From: Ignavibacteriota bacterium
Lineage (GTDB): Bacteria; Bacteroidota; Ignavibacteria; SZUA-365
Assembly: GCA_016218045.1 (NCBI GenBank)
Contig: JACRFB010000037.1
Location: forward strand, 1-40,976
DNA length: 40,976 nt
Reading direction: 5' to 3'
Positions 32,422 through 40,976 of the stretch are shown one piece after another. Under the pieces are notes generated by a model. That model made no database searches. It was not told the DNA's origin and saw nothing but the letters and a program-made list of their open reading frames with translations. A program made the translations under genes and the position numbers. The stretch's first letter is position 1, and the number at the start of each line of letters is the position of its first letter.

Positions 32422-35400
32422 AACGACCCGTGCGCCGAAGGCGAAGAAACGGCGATCCGTGCCTGTCAGGATCGTGCGCTTCTTCGCGATGAGCGGCATC
32501 GTGCTGGTCCTTCTCTTCGCCGGCCTCGTCGGTTTCACCGAGACACAGATGTTCCGCTCGCTCGCGCGCGATTTTATCGTCGAGAGCGTGGACTCGTCAC
32601 TGTATGCCACGCTCGAGATCGGCGAGATCGAGGGCAACATTTTTTCCGGTTGGAAAATCTCGGATGTGCGTCTGAACGGCGCGACGGGACCCATCGTGTT
32701 TGTCCCGAGTCTCACCGTCCGCTACAACATTTTCACCATCCCGTGGAAACGCATCGAGATCAGCGAGGTGACGCTGTACGCGCCGCGAATCTCCGTCACC
32801 AGGGGCTTTTCCGGAAAATGGAATATCGAAGGGCTCGTCCGCGACACGAGCAGCACGCCTTCCGAGGGCGGTGCATTCGACTGGCGCATTATCCTGCGCA
32901 ATCTCTCGATCGTTTCCGCGCAGGTGGTTGTGTGGGATTCGACCACATCGTTCGCCGCGACCGAATCCGTCTTCGACACGCGGCACATGTTCATCGGCAA
33001 CATGGATATCGACATGGAGGCCGATATCGCACCGGCGTTGAAACGACTGTCCATCGACAACATCAGCTTCCGGAATTTCACCAACGGTGTATCGCTGCAA
33101 TCCCTCTCGGGCGACATCGAGGTGGGCAGGACCGGCGCGGCCGTCAGCGGACTCGCAGTGCGCACCGACCGTTCGAACTTTCTGCTCACCGCGCATTTCA
33201 CGGGGGCGGATCCGCTGTCCGACACCGCGTTCACCAACCTCGCGCAGCGCGAATTCGGCGTCGACCTGACTGCACCTGCGGTGGATACGCGCGACATCCA
33301 GTACTTCCTTCCCTCCTTGTCCTTCCTCGGTGACGCGCCCGCGCTGCGGCTCTCCGCCTCGGGATCGCTGCGGCATCTCACCATCCCCGTGCTCGAGATA
33401 CGCGCGCGCGAAACAGCCCTGACCATGCGCGGCGAGCTGCGCGATATCGATCGCGGCGCGGACCTGCGGCTCGATGTAATGCTCGACGGCTCCGTGGTAC
33501 AGGGACGAGATATCAACACACTCGTGCCGGGTTTTGGACTGCCGGACTATTCCGGGATCGGCACGGCCACCTTCCGCACCTTGCGCTATAACGGCACGCC
33601 GCTCGCATTTCATGCGGAGCTGGATCTCGAATCGGACGCGGGCGCCGTGTCGGGCACGGCCGACATGGACATCAACAAACCCGAAATCGAATACGCCTAC
33701 GATATCACGACCCGCGGCCTCGACCTCGCGCGGCTGCTGCAGATGCCCCTGCTGTCGTCGTCGCTCACGTTGCGGGCCGCGTTGCGAGGTCGTGGCTTCA
33801 CACCAGGACGCATGTTCGCCGATGCGGTGGTGACCGCCGACACGTCGCGCTACCAGCGGTATCGTACCGATTCACTTGCCGCGACACTGACCGTGAGGCC
33901 CGACACCCTGCGTTTCGACGCGCGCACGGCTCTCGGCCGCAGCACGCTCGCCGTCGGCGCGGCGCTCCGTTTCACGGGCGACAGCGTCATGGCCTTTCAT
34001 CTCGACCTCGACGCGCGCGCGCTCGATTTGGCCATGGCTCTCGACGACGACAAACTCGCGAGCAATCTGACGTTCCATCTCAATGCCGACGGCAACGGCC
34101 TCGATCCCTCGAGCGCGTCCGCCCGCGCGAAACTCTCCATGGCGGCGTCGACCTTCGCCGGCACCGCATATGACGCCGATACAATGCGTGTCGAGCTGGA
34201 TCAGCGCGATCCCGCGCACCGGTTGCTTCATGTTGGAACACGCTACGCCGATTTTGACGCGCGCGGCCGATTCGATCTGCCACGCTTTATCAGCGACGTG
34301 TCCGTCCGTTCGGATTCGATCGTCTCGGGATTGCGCGAGTACCGCCTCGGTGTCGACAGCACCGCGATTGCCGCGGCGCTCCCCGCCCCGCCGACAACCC
34401 GCGCGCGCCGTGCCGCCGGCCGTGCGCGGCTCCCCGTCGTGGTGCCCGATACCGCGTCGTACATGGATGCAAAACTCACTCTCCGCCTAAAGGAGACGGA
34501 TCCCATAGCGCGACATCTGGGAGCCGAATTGCTGATGGTGCACGGCAGCTATGAGGGCACTGTGCGCGGCGGAGCGAACCGCTTCGATCTCGACGGCTCA
34601 CTGAAAATCTCAGATCTGTACTATGTGGATACGAGTCTCGATGCAATGGCCGCGGGCATACGCGTCGATTTCGGACTCAACGACCTGCGCCGTGCGGAAC
34701 CCCTGCGCACTGTGAAGATGGACCTGCGCGCCGCCGCGCAGGAGATTTCGATCGGCGGCTTTCTCGCCAGCTCCGTCGGCCTGCGCGTGCAGATGTCCGA
34801 GGGCATCCCGCGCTTCCAGATGCGCGGTCGTATGGATACGACGTTGAGTGTGCTCCTCGAAGGTTCGGCGCGCAAGGGTGACAATGCGTACGACATCACC
34901 GTGCCGTCGCTGCAGCTCGTGTGGATGCAACGCGAGTGGCGCAACGCGGCGCCGATCCGGCTGCTGATCGATTCGGGCTCCATCGGCGTGCAGTCGTTCG
35001 AGATGGATCGGCTCGGCACGCGGATCTCGCTCGCGGGCACCCGCAGTTTTACAGGCGCGAACAATCTGGCCTTGCATGTCGACGGCCTGCGGCTCTCGGA
35101 TGTGGACTCGCTGCTCCTGTCGGCAGGAGGGGATTTTGAGCGCGGACAATTCTCCGGTGATGCAGTTGTTGATGTGCGCGTGCTCGGCACCGACGACGCG
35201 CCCGAACTCGCCGCGGAATTTTTTGTCCGCAACCTGGCGTACGACAACATGACCTTCGAAACCTTCCGCGCCGAGGCGACCTATACGCCGTCCGTGCTGG
35301 AGGTGTTTTCGGAACTGAACGCGGCGCCGCGTCAGGGGCCCCGCCGTCCCGTCTTTTCCGCTTCCGGATCGTTGCCCATACACCTGTCCTTCGGCGATAC

Positions 35401-37006
35401 GCGCGACGTCGACGTCCTGGGCGCGGCCAATCTGCATGTGAGCATGCGCGAGTTTCCGCTCGCGCTCACCGAGAAGTTCATCGGGCTCTTCTCTCCCCTC
35501 GAAGGCACCGCGAACGCCGAAATCGACATCGTGGGAAATGCCGACACGCTTGCATACGACGGGGTGCTGACGGTGAACGACGCGCGCGGGCGGCTTGTGA
35601 TGAACAACATGTACTATGGCTTGTCGCTGAAGGTGGAACCGCGCGGCAATACCCTTCATGTGCGCGAACTCACGCTGCGCAACGATCCCGACGACTGGAA
35701 CCGCGGCTCGATGACGGCGGCCGGTACCATCACGATGGACGGCTTCCGCCTCGCGGGCATCGCGATGAACGTCGACGGGCGGCTCAAGGTGCTACGCCGC
35801 GAATCGCGAAGCGCGCTCAAGGCCGTGTACGGCGATCTCTATGTGACCACCGGCACAAAACCGCTGCGATATGTGGCCGACGAGAACCGCGCGCGCATCG
35901 AAGGCAACCTCGACGTACTCGAAGGCAACCTCACGTATGCCAGCGACAATGGCGACCGGCGCGACGGGAACAACCTCAACATCCGCTACGTCGATGTCGA
36001 CGATGTCGCCAAGCAGAAGGAGGCCTCGCTCTCGCAGTCGCGAAAGAGCGGGGGAGGAAGTCTGTTCGGACGCAGCTTGGAGCAAAGACGGAGCGATTCG
36101 CTCGCGGCGGCACGGCGCGCGCTCTCGACCGATCTCGCGTACGACATCTCCGTCTCCACGGCGGGCGTGCTCCGCATACTCATGCCCTTCAGCGCGAATC
36201 TGCAGATGGAACTGAACGCGGCGCTCAATATCGAACAGTTGCGGCTGACGAGTGCGCTGGGAGCGGGCAAATTCAACGGCACGGTGTCGCTCGGACCCGA
36301 CTCGTACTACAAGATGTTCGGAACGCAGTTCAGCGCAAGCGGCTCTTTGGTGTTCATCGGCGATCCGCAGAATCCCGACCTGAATCTGCGCGCTCTCTAC
36401 ACCGATTATCATGTCGACAGGGTCACCGGCGAGCGCCGCAGGGTGTACGTCATCATCACCATCACCGGCAACCGCGTGCAGCCGAACATCGCGTGGGATA
36501 TGCGCTGGGATTCGCCCGAGAGCCAGCAGCGTCCGCGTGCCGGCGACGTGCAGTCCGACGCCTTCTCGTTTATACTGCTCGGCCTGTTCACCGACGAACT
36601 CACGACCGCCGACCGCGGACGCATCATCGACCAGGCCGATAAAATTGCAAACGCCGTGGCATCGTCCGTCGCATCAAGCGCCGCGTCCGAGTTTTTACGC
36701 AAGGCGGGCCTCCAGAGCGTGCTCCAGCGTGTCGAGATAAGCGGCCTCGGGACGCAGGATGCGCGCGTCAAGGCCACGAGCGGCATCGGCCGCGTGCTGC
36801 TGACCTACGACGGCAAGATCAACAATCTGGGCAGCGGCGACATCTCCTTCGAAATTCCGATGGGCACGTTCTTCCCCGATCTCGGCATCGGGAACATGAT
36901 CATACAGGCCTCGAGAAAAACCTCGACCACGGGCGTCGAAACGACAAGCACCGGGCAGGAATCCGCCGTCTACGAGCTGAAATTGCTGTACAGGTTTTCC
37001 TTTTAA
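32402..37006 (+). CDS. tamB: TamB-like translocation and assembly protein (DUF490)
   Basis: About 1530 residues. A basic N-terminus leads into one transmembrane helix (FFAMSGIVLVLLFAGLVGF), then a very long run of short amphipathic beta strands (the repetitive AsmA/TamB groove). A typical C-terminal TamB domain closes it: VSLGPDSYYKMFGTQFSASG, SFILLGLFTDEL, GRVLLTYDGKINNLGSGD, ending in LLYRFSF. TamB-type proteins span the periplasm from the inner membrane and are thought to move phospholipids or assist outer-membrane protein assembly. The start is uncertain: TTG 32402 overlaps the previous gene, while GTG 32459 is the next option. No tamA gene is seen here. Confidence 0.92.
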   Translation: MTDSVHKTTRAPKAKKRRSVPVRIVRFFAMSGIVLVLLFAGLVGFTETQMFRSLARDFIVESVDSSLYATLEIGEIEGNIFSGWKISDVRLNGATGPIVFVPSLTVRYNIFTIPWKRIEISEVTLYAPRISVTRGFSGKWNIEGLVRDTSSTPSEGGAFDWRIILRNLSIVSAQVVVWDSTTSFAATESVFDTRHMFIGNMDIDMEADIAPALKRLSIDNISFRNFTNGVSLQSLSGDIEVGRTGAAVSGLAVRTDRSNFLLTAHFTGADPLSDTAFTNLAQREFGVDLTAPAVDTRDIQYFLPSLSFLGDAPALRLSASGSLRHLTIPVLEIRARETALTMRGELRDIDRGADLRLDVMLDGSVVQGRDINTLVPGFGLPDYSGIGTATFRTLRYNGTPLAFHAELDLESDAGAVSGTADMDINKPEIEYAYDITTRGLDLARLLQMPLLSSSLTLRAALRGRGFTPGRMFADAVVTADTSRYQRYRTDSLAATLTVRPDTLRFDARTALGRSTLAVGAALRFTGDSVMAFHLDLDARALDLAMALDDDKLASNLTFHLNADGNGLDPSSASARAKLSMAASTFAGTAYDADTMRVELDQRDPAHRLLHVGTRYADFDARGRFDLPRFISDVSVRSDSIVSGLREYRLGVDSTAIAAALPAPPTTRARRAAGRARLPVVVPDTASYMDAKLTLRLKETDPIARHLGAELLMVHGSYEGTVRGGANRFDLDGSLKISDLYYVDTSLDAMAAGIRVDFGLNDLRRAEPLRTVKMDLRAAAQEISIGGFLASSVGLRVQMSEGIPRFQMRGRMDTTLSVLLEGSARKGDNAYDITVPSLQLVWMQREWRNAAPIRLLIDSGSIGVQSFEMDRLGTRISLAGTRSFTGANNLALHVDGLRLSDVDSLLLSAGGDFERGQFSGDAVVDVRVLGTDDAPELAAEFFVRNLAYDNMTFETFRAEATYTPSVLEVFSELNAAPRQGPRRPVFSASGSLPIHLSFGDTRDVDVLGAANLHVSMREFPLALTEKFIGLFSPLEGTANAEIDIVGNADTLAYDGVLTVNDARGRLVMNNMYYGLSLKVEPRGNTLHVRELTLRNDPDDWNRGSMTAAGTITMDGFRLAGIAMNVDGRLKVLRRESRSALKAVYGDLYVTTGTKPLRYVADENRARIEGNLDVLEGNLTYASDNGDRRDGNNLNIRYVDVDDVAKQKEASLSQSRKSGGGSLFGRSLEQRRSDSLAAARRALSTDLAYDISVSTAGVLRILMPFSANLQMELNAALNIEQLRLTSALGAGKFNGTVSLGPDSYYKMFGTQFSASGSLVFIGDPQNPDLNLRALYTDYHVDRVTGERRRVYVIITITGNRVQPNIAWDMRWDSPESQQRPRAGDVQSDAFSFILLGLFTDELTTADRGRIIDQADKIANAVASSVASSAASEFLRKAGLQSVLQRVEISGLGTQDARVKATSGIGRVLLTYDGKINNLGSGDISFEIPMGTFFPDLGIGNMIIQASRKTSTTGVETTSTGQESAVYELKLLYRFSF

Positions 37007-37028
37007 TCCCAGGGCGGAGCGTTCTCCC

Positions 37029-38975
37029 ATGAAATCGCACGATCTCTCACGGCGCGTCGCCGAATTTCTTGAGCGCAATCCGCGTCGCTCGTACAAGACC
37101 AAGGAACTCGCCCGCGCGCTCCATCTTCCCAAACAGGGTGAACAGTACCAGGCCCTCAAGGCGGTGTTACGCGCGCTGCTGGAGGAAGGCCGTGTCGTTC
37201 GTGCGGAGGGCCGCGCGTGGATGGTCCGCGCGGACGAGGGTACCGCGCCGGCCGAAGCCGATGCTCCGCGCGAAGTCGTCGGCACGGTGCGTCTCCATCG
37301 AAACCGTTACATCGTGCAGCCCGATGGGAAACGGCAGCAGGGCGAAGTGCTTGTCGCCAAGCGCGACCTCGGCGGCGCCGTCGAGGGCGACAAGGTGGTT
37401 GTGACTCTGACGGATGATTCGCGCTTCGAACCCGAGGGCGTCGTGTCGGAAGTGCTCGGTCGCCGCGGCCAGCCCCGCACCGAGATGGCCGCCCTCGCGC
37501 GACGCTTTGGATTGACGCTTCATTTTCCCACCTCGGTCGAGAGCGAGACGCGCGCGATACCCGACACGATTCCCGACGAGGAAATCGCGCGACGGGTCGA
37601 TCTGCGCGACCGTGTTGTGTTTACCATCGATCCTGAGGACGCGAAGGATTTCGACGACGCCGTGTCCATCGAAACCGATGCGCAGGGAAACACTGTCCTT
37701 GGCGTACATATCGCCGATGTGAGCCACTATGTGACGCAGGATTCCGCCCTCGATCACGAAGCCCTCAAACGCGGCACCAGCGTGTATCTCGTCGATGGTG
37801 TCATCCCGATGCTGCCCGAGCGGCTCTCGAATCAACTGTGCAGCCTGCAGCAGGACAGGGACCGCCTCGCGTATTCGGTGTTCATGACCCTCACGCCGAA
37901 GGGTGTTGTGACGGCTCAGGAGATACACAAGACCGTGATCCGCTCGCGCAGGCGCTTCACGTACGAGGACGCCCAGCGTGTCATCGACACGGGCAAGGGC
38001 GACTGCGCCGCCGAGCTTGCGCAGCTCGACGCGCTGACGCGCATGCTTACGCGCAAGCGTTTGCGCGAAGGCTCGATCGACTTCAACATGCCCGAGGTGA
38101 AATTCGTCTTTGGACCCGGCGGCGAGGTGCTCGACATCGTCGCAAAACCGCGCCTGCAGAGCATGCGCCTGATAGAGGAGTGTATGCTGCTCGCGAACCG
38201 CACAGTTGCGGGCGCCCTGCGGTCGATGGGCGTGCGCGGCTCGCAACTGCCGTTTCTATACCGCGTGCACGACCTGCCGGATCCCGAGAAGGTGCGCGAA
38301 CTCGTCGAGTTTATCCGGCATCTTGGCCTCGAGGTCAAGCTCGATTCCACCTCCTCGAAATCCTTTCAGCGGATGATCGAGGCGGTGGCGGGGAAGGACG
38401 AGGAGGCGGTAGTACAGGACGTGACCATCCGCTCCATGGCCAAGGCCGTGTACAGCGAGAAAAACATCGGGCACTTCGGACTCGGCTTCGCGCTCTACAC
38501 ACATTTCACCTCGCCGATACGGCGGTATCCGGATCTGATCGTGCACCGTCTGCTCCATGAATATCAGAGTGGCGCGGCGGAGCAGGCGCGCCGCGGCTAC
38601 GAGAAACGCATCGCGGATATCGCGCGTCATTCATCCGAGCGCGAACGCCTCGCGGTGGAGGCCGAACGCGAGTCGGTGAAAATCAAGCAGGTCGAATACA
38701 TGCGGCGGCACGTGGGCGATTCCTTCGACGCCATCGTGAGCGGCGTGACATCCTACGGGCTGTATGTGGAGATCATTTCGACACTCGTGGAGGGTCTTGT
38801 GCATATCCGCGCGATGGATGACGACTATTACGAGTTTGATGCCAGGAAAAAATCTCTCATCGGCAGGAGGCGGGGACGCCGGTACCGTCTCGGCGATCAT
38901 GTGCGCGTGCAGGTTGTGCGCGTCGATCCGGTCGACCGCCAGATCGACTTCATACTCGAGGAGGAAAAGGAGTGA
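37029..38975 (+). CDS. rnr: Ribonuclease R
   Basis: A 648-residue 3'-5' exoribonuclease that degrades structured RNA. An N-terminal helix-turn-helix-like region (1-65, RRSYKTKELARALHLPKQ) precedes cold-shock domains (~80-170). The catalytic RNB domain has TIDPEDAKDFDDAV (199-212), with the metal-binding Asp201, Asp207, Asp209 and Asp210. HFTSPIRRYPDLIVHRLLHE is the second family signature. An S1 domain closes it (~565-645, GDSFDAIVSGVTSYGLYVEI). It is somewhat shorter than E. coli RNase R (813). It starts 22 bases after tamB and overlaps coaX by GTGA. Confidence 0.96.
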   Translation: MKSHDLSRRVAEFLERNPRRSYKTKELARALHLPKQGEQYQALKAVLRALLEEGRVVRAEGRAWMVRADEGTAPAEADAPREVVGTVRLHRNRYIVQPDGKRQQGEVLVAKRDLGGAVEGDKVVVTLTDDSRFEPEGVVSEVLGRRGQPRTEMAALARRFGLTLHFPTSVESETRAIPDTIPDEEIARRVDLRDRVVFTIDPEDAKDFDDAVSIETDAQGNTVLGVHIADVSHYVTQDSALDHEALKRGTSVYLVDGVIPMLPERLSNQLCSLQQDRDRLAYSVFMTLTPKGVVTAQEIHKTVIRSRRRFTYEDAQRVIDTGKGDCAAELAQLDALTRMLTRKRLREGSIDFNMPEVKFVFGPGGEVLDIVAKPRLQSMRLIEECMLLANRTVAGALRSMGVRGSQLPFLYRVHDLPDPEKVRELVEFIRHLGLEVKLDSTSSKSFQRMIEAVAGKDEEAVVQDVTIRSMAKAVYSEKNIGHFGLGFALYTHFTSPIRRYPDLIVHRLLHEYQSGAAEQARRGYEKRIADIARHSSERERLAVEAERESVKIKQVEYMRRHVGDSFDAIVSGVTSYGLYVEIISTLVEGLVHIRAMDDDYYEFDARKKSLIGRRRGRRYRLGDHVRVQVVRVDPVDRQIDFILEEEKE

Positions 38976-39721
38976 GCACGCGGCGCATCGTTGTGGTCGC
39001 GGGGAATACCCGCACGCGTGTGGCGCTTTTGCAGGGCTTGGACGTGGAAATGGAATGCGGCCCGATTCCGACACGGCTCCTGACGGAAACGTCGCTCCAG
39101 GAGTCCCTGAACGCCATTCGCGGGCACGGTGCGCGGGACGTTGTGCTCTGCTCGGTGGTTCCGGCGGCGGACGAGCACATCAAGGCGTATTGTGCGCATC
39201 AGGGATTCTCCTGCACGAAGGTCCGTTCCTCCGATGTCCGCGGGATGGTCATACGGTATGAGCCGCCGGATGGTCTGGGTGCGGATCGTTTGTGTGGTCT
39301 GCTAGGACTGCGTGTCCGCTACGGCTCGCCCTCGATGTTTATCGATTGCGGAACCGCAACGACGGTGAACATTCTCGACGCGCGCGGTGATTTCGGCGGC
39401 GGATGCATTTTTCCCGGAGTGGCGGCGAGCCTGCGCGCGCTGCATACGGATACGGCGCTGTTGCCGGCGTTGGAGCCGGAGGCAGGCACGCCGGAGTTCC
39501 CCGCGTTCAGCACGCGCGACTCGCTGCGTGCGGGCGCGTACTGGAGCGCCGCGTGGGCGCTCGAGGGAATGATCAGGCATGCGCGGGAGCGGCATGGAGA
39601 GGCCGTGCGTGTCGTGTTGACAGGGGGCGGAGCGTCCGCGCTGCGTCCGGCATTGCGTGCCGCGATAATAGAGGACCAGCAGCTCCTTTTTATTGGCGCG
39701 GCGGTTTTTTGCGGCGCGTGA
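38972..39721 (+). CDS. coaX: Type III pantothenate kinase, with an altered N-terminal motif
   Basis: The 249-residue product matches CoaX, which performs the first step of coenzyme A synthesis (pantothenate to 4'-phosphopantothenate) with an ASKHA fold. GADR (103-106, Asp105 the likely base), DCGTATT (125-131), GGGCIFPGV (142-150) and LPALEPEAG are all present. The N-terminal phosphate motif, normally DxGNT, reads VAGNT (9-13), so the conserved aspartate is replaced by valine. GTG 38972 overlaps the rnr stop (GTGA) with AGGAG just upstream, so the start is secure. It may be inactive or of altered activity; a sequencing error is less likely because the frame is intact. Confidence 0.9.
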   Translation: MSTRRIVVVAGNTRTRVALLQGLDVEMECGPIPTRLLTETSLQESLNAIRGHGARDVVLCSVVPAADEHIKAYCAHQGFSCTKVRSSDVRGMVIRYEPPDGLGADRLCGLLGLRVRYGSPSMFIDCGTATTVNILDARGDFGGGCIFPGVAASLRALHTDTALLPALEPEAGTPEFPAFSTRDSLRAGAYWSAAWALEGMIRHARERHGEAVRVVLTGGGASALRPALRAAIIEDQQLLFIGAAVFCGA

Positions 39722-39777
39722 ACGCGCGCGCGCGGGCGGAGCGGGGAGCGGCTCCCGAAGAATTTTCTCACGCGGTC

Positions 39778-39808
39778 CTTGCAAAACGGAAAAAAAGGGC
39801 TATATTGC
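39778..39808 (+). promoter_or_regulatory. rRNA operon promoter P1
   Basis: CTTG (39778-39781), a 19-nt spacer and TATATTGC (39801-39808) form an upstream promoter about 205 bases before the 16S gene, directly after coaX. A short G+C stem, GGGAG-CGG-CTCCC, between gene and promoter could stop read-through. Confidence 0.6.
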
Positions 39809-39863
39809 TGGTCCCTCTCAAGCGGGCGTAAAAACAGCGACACGAAAAAAGTTTTCACAAACG

Positions 39864-39895
39864 CTTGACTTCGGGAAAAAGAAGTGTTACCTTTG
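39864..39895 (+). promoter_or_regulatory. rRNA operon promoter P2
   Basis: CTTG (39864-39867), a 20-nt spacer and TACCTTTG (39888-39895) are an exact match to TAnnTTTG, the Bacteroidota -7 element. The A-rich stretch upstream could act as an UP element. The leader that follows contains CCTTTACGAAAGG and AAGTTCTTTGAAAA, the latter in the usual place of a boxA-like antitermination signal, and a 7-bp stem TTGAGTT/AACTCAA (39973-39994). Confidence 0.7.
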
Positions 39896-40013
39896 TAATC
39901 CCTTTACGAAAGGGCGCTGCAAAAAGAAGCAGCAAGTTCTTTGAAAAGTGTTTGTGTATAGCCAACGTCATGTTGAGTTTTTACTTGAACTCAAAGTTGT
40001 GAACTAAAATTTT

Positions 40014-40976
<963 letters not shown>

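Overview
The window looks like chromosomal DNA of a GC-rich member of the Bacteroidota/Chlorobiota (FCB) branch, perhaps a Kapabacteria or Ignavibacteria-type lineage. This placement is an inference. It rests on many secreted proteins with C-terminal type IX secretion (T9SS) sorting domains (NFPNPFNPST, NYPNPFNPTT), on promoters of the Bacteroidota form TTG-N19-21-TAnnTT rather than the E. coli form, and on the partial 16S rRNA gene at the right end.

Left part (1-4180): an intact tRNA-Ser(GCU) gene is followed by five degenerate copies of itself. In each copy the anticodon arm and T-loop (T-loop only in the shortest copy) are replaced by a 15-bp palindrome, TCCGCC-NNN-GGCGGA. The copies are scattered through about 3.6 kb that also carries one secreted-protein gene, one small membrane protein, a perfect 24-bp hairpin and short G+C-rich repeats. 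It reads as an accessory or degraded integrative region.

4182-13900: an arrestin-like membrane protein, three T9SS cargo proteins (one with a LamG domain), a small exported protein, two oxidoreductases (MDR and SDR), a six-cysteine exported protein and a small membrane protein on the minus strand.

14141-23700: the ribosome GTPase RsgA, a large NIDO/HYR cell-surface protein with a T9SS domain, a PAS histidine kinase, and a minus-strand group: a DUF2279-like protein, then a VIT/vWA protein and a BNR-repeat protein that form an operon.

23770-28540: a patatin-like phospholipase translationally coupled to a large polytopic membrane protein, then a convergent AAA ATPase of the DUF4143 type with a near-perfect 50-nt palindrome upstream.

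28684-39721: a PLP aminotransferase, a secreted dienelactone-hydrolase-like protein with a broken catalytic triad, then a tight run: heptose-7-phosphate kinase, heptose-1-phosphate adenylyltransferase, TamB, RNase R and type III pantothenate kinase. The first three point to LPS core synthesis and outer-membrane biogenesis. An rRNA operon follows, with two tandem promoters and the first part of 16S rRNA running off the window.

No CRISPR array, transposase, prophage structural gene or recognisable defence operon was found. The most unusual structure is the tRNA-Ser-derived repeat family; the palindrome upstream of the DUF4143 ATPase and two enzyme homologues lacking key residues come next.
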